55,398 nucleotides of DNA from an uncultured Tateyamaria sp. GTDB lineage: Bacteria > Pseudomonadota > Alphaproteobacteria > Rhodobacterales > Rhodobacteraceae. This document shows positions 35,315 through 44,591 of this stretch, piece after piece. Where the stretch lies: positions 1-55,398 of the forward strand of contig CANMVD010000013.1 in NCBI GenBank assembly GCA_947501275.1. The letters are read 5' to 3'. Within the stretch, counting starts at the first letter, position 1. Each line of letters opens with the position of its first letter. Both the position numbers and the translations under genes were made by a program. The notes under the pieces are model-generated. The model searched no databases and was not told the DNA's origin. It saw only the letters and a list, made by a program, of their open reading frames with translations.

Positions 35315-37197
35315 GTCTTCAGGATCTTGCCCTTGGAATTGGCCACAACAGTCTGGGTAAACGTATTGACCGCCGCATAATCCGCCAGAAAACGATCCAG
35401 CGCCGCCGAAACCGTGATCATCATGCCCGTGTCCATGACGTCTTCGTCAAAGGTCAGGGTCACCTCCATCCCACGCGCGGGATGAAAGCCATCCGCACGC
35501 TGAATGGTGCGGGTCTTATAACGGGCCTTGACGCTGGACAGGGCGGTGATCTGGGCCTCGGTCAGCTGATCGGACACGTCCGAGAACAGGCGCAAGACCT
35601 CGCGCAACGCCTCCACATTGCCCTGCCCGTCCGCACCGATGAAACCGCGATAGCTGAGGGACACAAGCGAGATCAGACGCCAGTAGTTGTCGCCCGCCTG
35701 CATCCGGTGCGGGCCTTCGGATTCCAACTCGGCCACAGCTTCACGCGGGGCGGTCGGGCCGACCACCGGGCGCATGGTGATGACGCGGTCATCCAGCAAG
35801 TGAAAGGTCGCCTCCGACATCGGCAACACTTCGGGCAAATGGCGGTTGGAACACAGCGTCTTCACAAACAGCAAATGGGCCGGGTCCTGCTCGGGGGGCT
35901 CATAGACGGTGATCCACGTCTCCGTCCCCTCATAGCGGAACCGGGTGCCCCCGACGCGCCGCTCGGATTGCGACAGAGCGCGGCGCTGGCGATGTGACGT
36001 ATAATAAAGCGCCTCACGGGGCGTGCTGCCCATGGGCGGAATCCCATAGAGCGGCAGCACCGACACCTTGTCGCGGGCCGCATCGTATTGCGCGCGGACC
36101 TCAAGGATACGCTGCACCTCGAAATGCGTGCCCGGACTGCGGTTGGGCGCGACAAGCATCTGGTGATGGCGATTGTCGAGCGTGATGGGCTTGGCATCAT
36201 CCACAAACAGGTTCACCGCAGGTGCACAGAACAGGCGCAGGTTTTCAGCGTTGAAATGCGTGGTCAGATGCTTGTTGGGCGTGTCGAATTCCAACACCAA
36301 CTGGGCCGATGCCGTCTGCACGCGGGCCATGTGGCGGTGCAGGTTGCGCAACCGCAAACCCAGGAACTTGCGCGGAAACGAGAAATACTCAAGCAGTGTA
36401 CTCAGGCCCGGGAACAACCGCTCATCACGCCCGTAAAGCGGGCTGTCGATGTCAAACCCGACCTGCTCGATATCGTCCAAAGGCACGCGATGGAAAATGG
36501 GGGTGCCGCCCTTGTCTTCCCACCGGATCGACGCCCGCGACACACGGGCAAAGACCTGCTCGTAAAGCGATGTCGCCTCTTGCATCGGGCCCGTGAAATG
36601 GATGGGCAGCATCTCGGCTTGAATGCCGTCCATTGGCTTGCCGTCCGTGCGCTCAAGGGTGATGACAAGGCCCGCTTGCGTGCGGGCCGATCCGCCCTCA
36701 AGGCCCGGACCATCACAGCCCAACGCATTCAGCGGGGTCGCGGTGCCATGATAGTCCGCAGACGCAATCTTGAGCGGCCAGAACGTGACGGGCTCGGCCA
36801 GCCGGAAACGGCAGGCAATCCGGCGGGTCGCCTCGCTAAAGGTCGCCTCGATATAGGAATTGGCCTCAAGGGTGCGGCCCTTGACCAGTTCGGCGGGCTT
36901 TTCCGGGGTGTGGGCCTGCACCAGCATCGCAGCAGGCAGGGGGGCCGTCATCTCCGGGCACACCTGCTCCAGCAACTCAGATGAAAACGTGCGGAACTGC
37001 TGGTCAATGTTCAGCTGAACACGCGCCGCGAGAAAGGCCGATCCTTCAAGCAGCCCGGCGATGGAGGGATCAAGATTTTCCTCCAGCAAGCCACCCAGAC
37101 GGTCGGCCAACCCGGGGTAGTCCTTGGCAAAAAGGGCTGCGCGCTCTTTCAGCAGCAGCAACTCGCGCTCATATGCGTCTTTGAAGGCCTGCTTCAT
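35278..37197 (-). CDS. tssF: T6SS baseplate protein TssF
   Basis: A 639-residue TssF (ImpG/VasA) protein. The opening AYERELLLLKERAALFAKDY and DPSIAGLLEGSAFLAARV are typical, as are FPRKFLGLRLRNLHRHMARV region residues and PLYGIPPMGSTP. It forms the large subunit of the baseplate wedge with TssG and contacts TssK. It starts three bases after the tssE stop, so translation is closely linked. Confidence 0.95.
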   Translation of the reverse strand: MKQAFKDAYERELLLLKERAALFAKDYPGLADRLGGLLEENLDPSIAGLLEGSAFLAARVQLNIDQQFRTFSSELLEQVCPEMTAPLPAAMLVQAHTPEKPAELVKGRTLEANSYIEATFSEATRRIACRFRLAEPVTFWPLKIASADYHGTATPLNALGCDGPGLEGGSARTQAGLVITLERTDGKPMDGIQAEMLPIHFTGPMQEATSLYEQVFARVSRASIRWEDKGGTPIFHRVPLDDIEQVGFDIDSPLYGRDERLFPGLSTLLEYFSFPRKFLGLRLRNLHRHMARVQTASAQLVLEFDTPNKHLTTHFNAENLRLFCAPAVNLFVDDAKPITLDNRHHQMLVAPNRSPGTHFEVQRILEVRAQYDAARDKVSVLPLYGIPPMGSTPREALYYTSHRQRRALSQSERRVGGTRFRYEGTETWITVYEPPEQDPAHLLFVKTLCSNRHLPEVLPMSEATFHLLDDRVITMRPVVGPTAPREAVAELESEGPHRMQAGDNYWRLISLVSLSYRGFIGADGQGNVEALREVLRLFSDVSDQLTEAQITALSSVKARYKTRTIQRADGFHPARGMEVTLTFDEDVMDTGMMITVSAALDRFLADYAAVNTFTQTVVANSKGKILKTWPPRGGSGPLL

Positions 37198-37200
37198 GGC

Positions 37201-37806
37201 TTACATCCGGCCCGCATTCAGCACGACCTTGCCCGCACCTGTGTCCACGTCTGCCGTGAACTCAACGGGGATGTCTGCGGGGTCGGCAATCAGGTCCGCA
37301 TTGACGTGAACCGCCACGCGCTGATGCTTGTCTCCGGCAAGCGTCTCGATCTTCACTTCGATGCTGCTTTTGACAAGGCGGGGTTCGTGATTGGCCAATG
37401 ACTCCTTGATGGATTTGGCAATGGCCGCCCCGGTCAGTTCCTTGCGGGTCAGATTGCTCAGATCCTGAAACCCGTAATTGACGATGGACTGGGCCACATT
37501 GGGCGCATCGTCCAGATCAATGGACGCATCCAGACGAATGGTGTTCATCAAGGTGGCGAGGTGGGCGCGCACATGGGCGCGCAATTCGTCCTCATCCACA
37601 CCAAGGTTGCGGGCATTTGAACGACCGCTGACTTCGGCAACCGTGTTGGTGCCATCGCCTTCGCTTGTGCTTTTGGATGTGGCGCGACTGTCGCGTTGTT
37701 CGAAAGACTGGCGAAAGACGTCAAACAGAGCAATCCGCGAGCGTTCGTGCACGCGGCGGTTTTGCCGCTGGCGCGGCGCTTTGGTTGAAGACGAGCGTGA
37801 CGCCAT
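37201..37806 (-). CDS. tssE: T6SS baseplate protein TssE (gp25-like)
   Basis: A 201-residue TssE protein. The gp25-like domain covers about 75-195, with RAHLATLMNTIRLDASIDLD, SIVNYGFQDLSNLT and RKELTGAAIAKSIKESLANH. It starts sheath polymerisation at the baseplate. The N-terminal ~70 residues are basic and Ser/Arg-rich and longer than in most TssE. The gene follows hcp after a strong hairpin terminator, so its transcription must be read-through or a separate weak start. Confidence 0.92.
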   Translation of the reverse strand: MASRSSSTKAPRQRQNRRVHERSRIALFDVFRQSFEQRDSRATSKSTSEGDGTNTVAEVSGRSNARNLGVDEDELRAHVRAHLATLMNTIRLDASIDLDDAPNVAQSIVNYGFQDLSNLTRKELTGAAIAKSIKESLANHEPRLVKSSIEVKIETLAGDKHQRVAVHVNADLIADPADIPVEFTADVDTGAGKVVLNAGRM

Positions 37807-37829
37807 GAGGGTCTTTTATATGAAGTACC

Positions 37830-37866
37830 AAAAGAAAATCGGCGGCACCCAAATGGGGCGCCGCCG
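37830..37866 (-). terminator. Rho-independent terminator or attenuator after hcp
   Basis: Read on the minus strand, CGGCGGC pairs with GCCGCCG around an inner CCC/GGG step, and the hairpin is followed by a T-rich run (ATTTTCTTTT). It lies 12 bases beyond the hcp stop. It should end most transcripts from tssB-tssC-hcp and let only a fraction continue into tssE-F-G-H, matching the much higher need for sheath and tube subunits. Confidence 0.78.
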
Positions 37867-37878
37867 ACTGTGTCTGAA

Positions 37879-38364
37879 TTAGACTTGCTTGTTCTTCGCG
37901 ATGTCGAAGCCAGCTTTGCCTTCTGGGCCTTTGGAGCCGTCGGCTTTTTGCGACGCATATGTCACTTCGTAGTGGGCAAAGTTCAGTGTGACAGTTTCCA
38001 TCACACGGTCCATGCCGTCACCCGATCCACCTGTCTCATAGGAAGAGATCATGATCTCTTTCATTGCAACACGGAGGTACTCCAGTGGCACGTTGCCAGC
38101 TTTGCGGACGATCAGCTCGCCTGTGGCGATGTGACGGCCGGACGCACAGTGGTTCAGCAGGTCATGTGTCGCCATGTCGACGTATTTTGTCAGCGTCAGG
38201 TCACGTACGTTGACCTTGCCGGCGCCGCCGCCTGGCCCAAGGTGCGTTGTGCCCGACTGGGACATACCCCAGGACCACTGCAGAACGTCAATTTCACCGG
38301 CATATTTGTCGTCGACCGACTCGCCTTTGATTTTGTCCAGTTTCAGAAAAATATCGACAGCCAT
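37879..38364 (-). CDS. hcp: T6SS tube protein Hcp (TssD)
   Basis: A 161-residue Hcp protein, which forms the hexameric rings of the inner tube. Clear family features are MAVDIFLKLDKIKGES, IDVLQWSWGMSQ, KYVDMATHDLLNHCASG and NFAHYEVTY. GGAG lies seven bases before the ATG. There is no C-terminal extension, so cargo fused to Hcp is ruled out. Followed by a strong terminator. Confidence 0.97.
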   Translation of the reverse strand: MAVDIFLKLDKIKGESVDDKYAGEIDVLQWSWGMSQSGTTHLGPGGGAGKVNVRDLTLTKYVDMATHDLLNHCASGRHIATGELIVRKAGNVPLEYLRVAMKEIMISSYETGGSGDGMDRVMETVTLNFAHYEVTYASQKADGSKGPEGKAGFDIAKNKQV

Positions 38365-38415
38365 GATCTATCTCCTTGATCAAACGTTAGTTACTTGGGG
38401 GGGAACCGCCGTTGC

Positions 38416-39918
38416 TTACTTCGGCGGGGGTATTTTAGACACCAGGCTCATCCCGATATCCATGCCTTCCATCTGGAAGTGCGGTTTGAGGTAAAACTTG
38501 CCCATGTAGTAGCCAGGGTTCAGTTCATCCTCGACAACCTCAACCCGCGCATCAGCAAGAGGCTTCTTGGCCTTCTCACGCTCATCTGCACCTTCCGGGT
38601 TCAGGGTGACATACTGGTCGATCCAGGTCTGCAAGTTCATGCGGATCTGGTCTTTGTCTTTGCTTGATCCGATCTGATCGCGGATCATCGACTTCAGATA
38701 GTGGCTGAACCGAGACACGGCGAACATATACGGCAAACGCGACGACATGTTGTCCGAAGCGGTGGCCTCGGGATCGACATACGACTTTGGTTTGTACAAT
38801 GACTGGCCACCCAGGAACACGGCCTTGTCCGTGTTCTGACGGTGTACAAGACCCAACAGACCAACCTTGGACAACTCACCTTCGCGGCGGTCGTCAATGC
38901 TGACTTCGGTGGGACATTTCAGGTCTTTCTCACCCGAGCCGGTGTCAAAGTGATGGGTCGGCAACTGCGCCACCTCACCACCCGATTGCACACCACGGAT
39001 GTTGACAGTCCAGCCATGCTCTTTGAATGCACGGTTGATGTTGACGGCCATCGCATGGGCCGCGTTCATCCAGGAATACTTCTCGCCGCCATGGCCATCG
39101 GTTTCCTCGGTAAAGTTGAACTCGTCCACCGACATCGTGCTGTCGGGGCCATAGGGCTCGCGGGCCAGCACGCGGGGCAGGGTCAACCCGAGGAAGCGGG
39201 CATTCTCACTCTCGCGCAGCGAATTCCAGCCAGCATAGTCAGACGCTGTAAACAGCTCTTCCACATCCGGAGGGTTGGACAAGTCATTCCAGCTGTCCAG
39301 ACCCAACAGGCGGGGGGCAGCCGAGGAAATGAAGGGCGCCAGCGCCGCTTCGGAAATCTTGGACACAGAGGTCAGCAGGGCCACGTCCGCAGGGGAGTGG
39401 TCAAAGTAGAAGTCACCGACCATGCAACCCATCGGATCACCACCAAGGGTGCCGATCTTGCGCTCATAGATCTGACGATACAGCGGCGAGCGATCCCACT
39501 TGGCACCGGGGAAGCGCTTCATCATGCTGCCCAGTTCCTTCTTGGAGGTATTGAGAACCTCAACCTGAAGGGATGCACCCGTTTCGGAATTGTTCAGCGT
39601 ATAAGCCAATCCGCGCCACGAGGATTCCAGCTTCTGGAACTCTTCGTTGTGCAGGATCTCGTTGGTCTGGGCACTCAACTGTTCATCAAGGCCGGCGATC
39701 ATCGAGTTGATCGTGTCGATCACGTCCTCATCGATCAGGCTCTGATCCGCAACCGCCGCCTGAACGACCGTGGCCAAAGCGTTGTCGATCGCCTTTTCCG
39801 CGTTTTCAGTCGTCGGGTTGATCGTCTGTTTCAGGATTGCGGAAAAGTCTTCCAGCTCGCTCAGCGAACCTTGGGCTTCACCTGACTGGACCTGTGCGTC
39901 TTCTGCCAATGTCTTCAC
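38416..39918 (-). CDS. tssC: T6SS sheath protein TssC (VipB)
   Basis: A 500-residue large sheath subunit. Typical segments are LDEQLSAQTNEILHNEEFQK, the tract LESSWRGLAYTLNN, FDHSPADVALLTSVSKISEA and MSSRLPYMFAVSRFSHYLK. It pairs with TssB to build the contractile sheath. The start used is GTG at 39918, directly after GGGGA; no nearby ATG is in frame. About 50 bases separate it from tssB. Confidence 0.96.
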   Translation of the reverse strand: MKTLAEDAQVQSGEAQGSLSELEDFSAILKQTINPTTENAEKAIDNALATVVQAAVADQSLIDEDVIDTINSMIAGLDEQLSAQTNEILHNEEFQKLESSWRGLAYTLNNSETGASLQVEVLNTSKKELGSMMKRFPGAKWDRSPLYRQIYERKIGTLGGDPMGCMVGDFYFDHSPADVALLTSVSKISEAALAPFISSAAPRLLGLDSWNDLSNPPDVEELFTASDYAGWNSLRESENARFLGLTLPRVLAREPYGPDSTMSVDEFNFTEETDGHGGEKYSWMNAAHAMAVNINRAFKEHGWTVNIRGVQSGGEVAQLPTHHFDTGSGEKDLKCPTEVSIDDRREGELSKVGLLGLVHRQNTDKAVFLGGQSLYKPKSYVDPEATASDNMSSRLPYMFAVSRFSHYLKSMIRDQIGSSKDKDQIRMNLQTWIDQYVTLNPEGADEREKAKKPLADARVEVVEDELNPGYYMGKFYLKPHFQMEGMDIGMSLVSKIPPPK

Positions 39919-39969
39919 TCCCCATCGGTGGGTGCGACAGGGTCAATGACCCCAGCACCATCAAGTTTA

Positions 39970-40509
39970 TTATTCGTCGCCTTCAGCGGCAGCTTTCGCC
40001 TCGGCCTCGGCCTTGGCCTGCTCGGCCAACACTTTCAGCTTGGCAGGATCATTCAGCAGTTCCTTGATCTGCTCCTGCGCCTTGGGCTTGGACGTCATAT
40101 ACAAAAGCAAGTCGGCCAGTTGCTGACGGGCTTCAAGCAGCTCGTTCAGTGCAGGCACCTGCTTGGCAATGTTGGCAGGTTCGAAATCATCCATCGAGTT
40201 AAAGCGCAGGTTTAGACCCATCTTCTGGTCATCGCCGTCCTTCAACTTGTTGTCGACCATGACGGACAGACCGGGCTGCACTTTCTGGGCCATATAGGAA
40301 TCAAGGGTCGAGTTGGTGACCTTTTCGAACGAGCGTTGATCAATCGGCGCTTTCTCTTTGCCCGGCGTGTTGCCCGACAAGTCGCTCATCACACCCATCA
40401 CAAACGGAAGCTCTACATTCTTCTCGGAATCAATCGGATCTGTGTACGCAATATGCACACGAGGGGGACGATTGCGGCGAATGTGGCCCGAGCCGGTATC
40501 AGATGGCAT
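39970..40509 (-). CDS. tssB: T6SS sheath protein TssB (VipA)
   Basis: A 179-residue small sheath subunit. RPPRVHIAYTDPIDSEKNVE, ELPFVMGVMSDLSG, RSFEKVTNSTLDSYM and ALNELLEARQQLADLL are all family signatures. The Ala/Glu/Lys-rich C-terminus (last ~20 residues) is a usual disordered end. AGGAG lies eight bases before ATG. It is the first gene after a 340-base gap, so the promoter for tssB-tssC-hcp is probably in that gap. Confidence 0.96.
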   Translation of the reverse strand: MPSDTGSGHIRRNRPPRVHIAYTDPIDSEKNVELPFVMGVMSDLSGNTPGKEKAPIDQRSFEKVTNSTLDSYMAQKVQPGLSVMVDNKLKDGDDQKMGLNLRFNSMDDFEPANIAKQVPALNELLEARQQLADLLLYMTSKPKAQEQIKELLNDPAKLKVLAEQAKAEAEAKAAAEGDE

Positions 40510-40849
40510 TGGTGTAACTCCTGAAAAATCTTGGACAAAGAAGACGATGAGAGGGGGTGATAGTCAATGGTTGAATCGCGCCATTGACAAATGTTGGTGA
40601 TTGGGCATTGCGTGTCATTTCCTCTACGTCATCCGTTTGTCAGCTTTCATAGTAACAACAACCAACGCCAGAGGATTATTCATCTATTTTGTAATTTTTA
40701 TGGCAAGGGCCGGAAAAAGTTAACGATTCTTGGGGTTGGCGAAGCCAACAACCATTCCGTGCAGTACGGGTTTTCTACACGAAGGCTCACATTCCCGAAA
40801 ACACTGCCAAAGGCGCACGCGTTTTGACAGCGCCACAAGCGTGAAAAAA
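40510..40849 (-). promoter_or_regulatory. 340-bp AT-rich gap upstream of tssB
   Basis: The only large gap in the minus-strand T6SS block, and clearly richer in A+T (especially 40620-40710) than its surroundings. It probably carries the promoter of tssB-tssC-hcp. A perfect hairpin GTTGGC-GAA-GCCAAC occupies 40735-40749 and could be a weak end signal for tssA transcripts. I cannot point to an exact -35/-10 or a sigma-54 site, and no gene is supported here. Confidence 0.45.
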
Positions 40850-42472
40850 TCAGTAATCCTGCTTTGGCACCAATTCTTTCAACAATGTCTCGAAATCCTT
40901 GCCAATGTAGCCACGGGCCCTGTGCAGCAGCAAGGGAATCGGTGATGACCGCTCCACCGCGCGGAAGTATGTTTCAACCGCCATGATCTGTGCACCAGCA
41001 GCAGCCGCGTCCTTGACGATAAACACTTCGGGCGTGGACGGGGTCGATGCCGCAGGCGGCGTGGGCGTCGGGTCAGGTGCCGGTTCAGAGGACCCGGAAA
41101 AGGGCTCAGACATGCCACCGGAAAACGGCTCGGACATCCCACCCGAGAATGGTGCCGACATTTCACCCGTGTCTTCACCAGAATCTTCGCTGCCATCTTC
41201 TTCATCCGTGGCAACAGCATCTGCGTCATTGTCCGCCTCTTCGGACATTTCGCTGTCTGATTGGTCTTCTGATGTCTGCTCCAGGTCGGGTTCGGGCTCT
41301 GGGATGGGTTCGGGCTCAGGTTCCGGTTCGGGGGCAGGCGGTTCGTACACCGGCTCCGGTTCAGGTTCCTCGACCTCTTCCACCAGCACGCCATCGGCCA
41401 GATTGCGCAGTTGGTTATGCGCCAGAGAAAAGCCGTTGTCGGAGAAGAATTCGACCTTGGCGCGGTCTGCCGTGTTGGGCATCAACACGTCAAAGGCATC
41501 GATCAAGGATTTGCCGATCAACATGCGCGCCTGAGTGACCAACAGCACAGCGGCCGATGACGGTTCTTTCAGGCCGAAATACGTCTCGACGGCCACCAGC
41601 CGCTTACGGGCCTCGTCGTGGTCCTTGACCTCCGTCACCTTCGGGGCCGGGCCTCCGCTGGTTGGCGCACCGGCTTGTGCCGTCTCTTCGGCCCCGTCTT
41701 CGTCGGTGTCTTCGGCCAGCTTCGGATCTGCCAGACCAATCACCTCAAGCACGGCCTGAAGCTCTGCGGACAGGGTTTTAAGTTGTGGCGTGTGCGGTTT
41801 CGAATTGCTGAGGCAGGCCAGTTCGATGCGCTTGATCGCATCAACAAAGGTGGTGAGATGTGCGTGGGCCGCTTCCATCTCTTCTGGCTTCGCTGCCAGA
41901 TCAGCGATCATCGCATCAAGGCTCAGATCATCCTCGCCGTCATGGGGTGTGACCTCTCCGCGACAGACCATCACGTTGCGGCGGGACGCACCGCTCTCAC
42001 CAATATCATAGTAGCGCAGCGGCAGGATCATTGCGCCCATGACAGACAGATCGTTGATCGCCTCAAGACGGTCACGCGGGCCATCGTCCAGACCGGGATG
42101 CACGGTGTCGGGCATCTCTTCCACCAGATCCGCCATCGCCGATACGCTGTTGGCCAGCTCTTCCATATTGGCGGCCAAAGCGGACCACTGCGCCCGCAGG
42201 GTCAGCAGGCGCAGATCGCGGGTGCGTTTCAGCAGCGCGTCGATCTGGGTCAATTCGCTGGCCAGATCAACTTCCTTGGGATCAAAGATCGTGTCGGGGG
42301 CCTTGTCTCCGGACCCCCCCGTCAGCCCAAGCCGGACATAATCGTCAGCCTCGGGCAACCGCCCGGCAGCATCAAAGTAGTATTCCGAAAATTCGGGGTC
42401 GTCGTCTTCCCACAGATCAGGACCCGCTGGCGCGTCTTCGGACAGCGCCTCCTTTATCCAGTCCAAACTCAT
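40850..42472 (-). CDS. tssA: T6SS assembly protein TssA with acidic Pro-rich linker
   Basis: A 540-residue TssA. The N-terminal ImpA_N domain is typical: LSEDAPAGPDLWEDDDPEFS, then WSALAANMEELANSVSAMAD and EEMPDTVHPGLDDGPRDRLE. The region about 360-470 is a long acidic, Pro/Glu-rich linker (EPEPEPEPEPIPEPEPD) with three 8-residue repeats of the type G-G-M-S-E-P-F-S. A short conserved C-terminal domain follows (AVETYFRAVERSSPIPLLLH, then ARGYIGKDFETLLKELV). TssA recruits sheath subunits to the baseplate or caps the growing end. GGGGGA precedes the ATG by about nine bases. Confidence 0.93.
   Translation of the reverse strand: MSLDWIKEALSEDAPAGPDLWEDDDPEFSEYYFDAAGRLPEADDYVRLGLTGGSGDKAPDTIFDPKEVDLASELTQIDALLKRTRDLRLLTLRAQWSALAANMEELANSVSAMADLVEEMPDTVHPGLDDGPRDRLEAINDLSVMGAMILPLRYYDIGESGASRRNVMVCRGEVTPHDGEDDLSLDAMIADLAAKPEEMEAAHAHLTTFVDAIKRIELACLSNSKPHTPQLKTLSAELQAVLEVIGLADPKLAEDTDEDGAEETAQAGAPTSGGPAPKVTEVKDHDEARKRLVAVETYFGLKEPSSAAVLLVTQARMLIGKSLIDAFDVLMPNTADRAKVEFFSDNGFSLAHNQLRNLADGVLVEEVEEPEPEPVYEPPAPEPEPEPEPIPEPEPDLEQTSEDQSDSEMSEEADNDADAVATDEEDGSEDSGEDTGEMSAPFSGGMSEPFSGGMSEPFSGSSEPAPDPTPTPPAASTPSTPEVFIVKDAAAAGAQIMAVETYFRAVERSSPIPLLLHRARGYIGKDFETLLKELVPKQDY
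41096..41167 (-). repeat. Three tandem 24-bp repeats in tssA
   Basis: Three near-identical 24-base units encode GEMSAPFS, GGMSEPFS and GGMSEPFS in the disordered linker of TssA. Whole-codon units mean copy-number change by slippage would alter linker length without breaking the frame. Confidence 0.85.
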
Positions 42473-42511
42473 GACAGATGATCCCCCTTATTCACCGGCC
42501 TTATGCCCCGG

Positions 42512-43960
42512 TCACATCTTGCGCAGCGCATCCGCATAGTGACGCGAGAACGCCTTGATAAAGGCGTCCAGCATGCCGTTCTCCCCTTGGGCGGCGCGGG
42601 CCTCCCAGCGTTTGGTGTATTCATCCCACGCTTTGCGGGCACCGCCCCCCATCATGCCACCACCAACATCACCTTCGATATCATCGGGGGACAAGCCGCC
42701 CAGCATCTCGGCCAGCGCCGGTTGCAGGGCCGCAATAACCGCCCCCTGATGGCGGCGAATGTCGCTCAGCGCATTTTCGAACCCGTCAGCCCCGGTCAGG
42801 TAGCCATCGCGCGGTTTCAGGAACAGCGCCTCGAACGCCTGATCCGTGTCGATCATGAATTTCATCGGATTGTTGCCCGTGGCGACCCGCATGGTGCGGT
42901 CCTCATTGGATACAAACAGCTTTACGGCGGCCCGGTCCTGCAACATGCGCATCAATTCATTGGTGCCGATACGCGCAACCTGGCCAAGGATGCGGCCCAG
43001 TTGTTCGGGCGGGATCTGCATCTGCGACGTGTCGGTCAGACCGGCCCCTTCCATGAAGGCACGCATGAACGCATCACTGCCCGGTGCTGCGCCTTGCGCC
43101 GGTGGATAGGCTGGCGGCGGGGCGGGCTGCGGCGCAACCGGCGCAGCAATGCCAAACCCTTCCGAGGCTATTGGCGGCGGCGCAGGCTCGGGCATCGGAG
43201 GGGGCGGTGCGGCTGCCGGGGCAGGCGCGGGTGGCTGCGGTTGAGGCGCAGGCGTGGCAAAGGCCGGGGGCGTCGACACGTTCCCACCGCCCGGAATGGC
43301 GAATTGCGGAGGCGTGGTCAGGGCCGCACCGGGGGCCGCCGACACCTGCGAGAAATCAGGCTGCTGCGTGGCCGTGCCAGCCTGAGGGGTCTGACCATAT
43401 GGGGTTGGGGCCTGCACGCCACCGCCCATCGGAGACAGGGACTGACCGGTCGGCGGGGCCTGAACACCACCATCGCCAGCACCCAGATCCCCCCAAACGT
43501 CGTCGAATTCGTCCACCGGCGCGGCAGGGGCGGGCGCAGCTACGGGCGGTGCCGCATAAGGCGCAGGCTCAGGCGTTGCACTGGGCTGCACCGGCGGTGG
43601 TGGCGCAACAGGGGCCGGCTCAGCCACAGGCTGCGGCGCATCCGCCGACACTTGGGCGCGTATGATGTAGTGACCAACAGTGAACCGATCGCCGTCACCA
43701 ATCTGATGGGTGCCATCAATCCGGTAACGCTCACCATGCAGAAAGGTGCCATTGCTCGACACATCCGTCAGCGTGAACTGACCACCCTCGAAATTCACAT
43801 CAAAATGGTGACCCGAAATATGACGGGACGGATCAGGCAACACCCAGTCATTGCCCGCCTTGCGACCAATCTGGGCCCCTTTGGACACAAGGGTCAATGA
43901 CACAGGACCACCATTGTCCAGCGTGGCATGGTTTTCGATGCGCAACGTCAGGGTAGGCAT
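42512..43960 (-). CDS. tagH: FHA-domain protein Fha/TagH
   Basis: A 482-residue T6SS FHA protein. The FHA domain fills residues ~1-100, with QIGRKAGNDWVLPDPSRHIS and TDVSSNGTFLHGERY carrying the Arg, Ser-Arg-His and Ser-Asn-Gly-Thr residues that bind phosphothreonine. A long Pro/Ala-rich linker (about 105-300) leads to a conserved C-terminal domain (FMRAFMEGAGLTDTSQMQIP, then MIDTDQAFEALFLKPRDGYL). It should read phospho-Thr on PpkA or TssL and trigger assembly. It is encoded just upstream of tssA. Confidence 0.94.
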   Translation of the reverse strand: MPTLTLRIENHATLDNGGPVSLTLVSKGAQIGRKAGNDWVLPDPSRHISGHHFDVNFEGGQFTLTDVSSNGTFLHGERYRIDGTHQIGDGDRFTVGHYIIRAQVSADAPQPVAEPAPVAPPPPVQPSATPEPAPYAAPPVAAPAPAAPVDEFDDVWGDLGAGDGGVQAPPTGQSLSPMGGGVQAPTPYGQTPQAGTATQQPDFSQVSAAPGAALTTPPQFAIPGGGNVSTPPAFATPAPQPQPPAPAPAAAPPPPMPEPAPPPIASEGFGIAAPVAPQPAPPPAYPPAQGAAPGSDAFMRAFMEGAGLTDTSQMQIPPEQLGRILGQVARIGTNELMRMLQDRAAVKLFVSNEDRTMRVATGNNPMKFMIDTDQAFEALFLKPRDGYLTGADGFENALSDIRRHQGAVIAALQPALAEMLGGLSPDDIEGDVGGGMMGGGARKAWDEYTKRWEARAAQGENGMLDAFIKAFSRHYADALRKM

Positions 43961-43997
43961 AGAGCAGAAGAATCCCGTGTGGTGATAGGGTTAGGGC

Positions 43998-44591
43998 TTA
44001 GTACACCCTAAACAACCCTGCGGCGAGGTCCAGCACCCGCGCAAGACAAACTGAGCGTTGTTCAAGGCCAACCTGACCCAATGCGCGCAATATGGCAGCA
44101 TTGACCGCTTTCGGGCAACGCCAATCAGGAACAGTAACCGGATCATTTGGGGCCAATGCGCCGCCAGACCAGCCCACAGCCAATCCCAGATAAACCGTGG
44201 CGGACCGGCGCGGCGCAAACAGCGCAACCTGCATTGTGCGCCAGCGGTTCTCGGCACTGGGATGATCCAGCCACTGGGAAATCCAGCTCATCAATTGCAA
44301 CTCGTCCGGGGGCAGATCAGGCAATGAAATACGGATCGCCTCCACACCCCAGCCAATGGACATCTGCGGATCAGTGGCAAAGGCCGTATAGGTAATAGCA
44401 TCTTCGGGTGTGGTCGATCCGCGCAATCGTTCAAAGAAATTCAACGCGTCTTCATCGTCAGTTGGACGATGCTTGGTAAACGCCCCGACTTCGGGGATCT
44501 CACGATACAAATCAGCAGGGCGTTCAAAACGCGTGGCGCTCAACGGAGGAACCGTGTGATCCTGATCCGAATCGTCGCTTGTGGCCGTCAT
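43998..44591 (-). CDS. DUF6931-like T6SS-associated protein
   Basis: A 197-residue cytoplasmic protein without signal peptide. The C-terminal part (LGLAVGWSGGALAPNDPVTV, then CPKAVNAAILRALGQV) resembles, from memory, DUF6931 proteins found next to FHA genes in T6SS clusters. Its role is unknown. GAGGA lies about ten bases before the ATG. It is the promoter-proximal gene of the minus-strand block (this gene, tagH, tssA), so it is likely co-expressed with the phospho-reader. Confidence 0.7.
   Translation of the reverse strand: MTATSDDSDQDHTVPPLSATRFERPADLYREIPEVGAFTKHRPTDDEDALNFFERLRGSTTPEDAITYTAFATDPQMSIGWGVEAIRISLPDLPPDELQLMSWISQWLDHPSAENRWRTMQVALFAPRRSATVYLGLAVGWSGGALAPNDPVTVPDWRCPKAVNAAILRALGQVGLEQRSVCLARVLDLAAGLFRVY

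Noticed and set aside
38842..39885. Plus-strand frame of 347 codons opposite tssC
   Set aside because: Shadow of the sheath gene.
42503..43900. Arg-rich plus-strand frame of 465 codons opposite tagH
   Set aside because: Shadow of the Pro/Ala linker and FHA domain; no start site.
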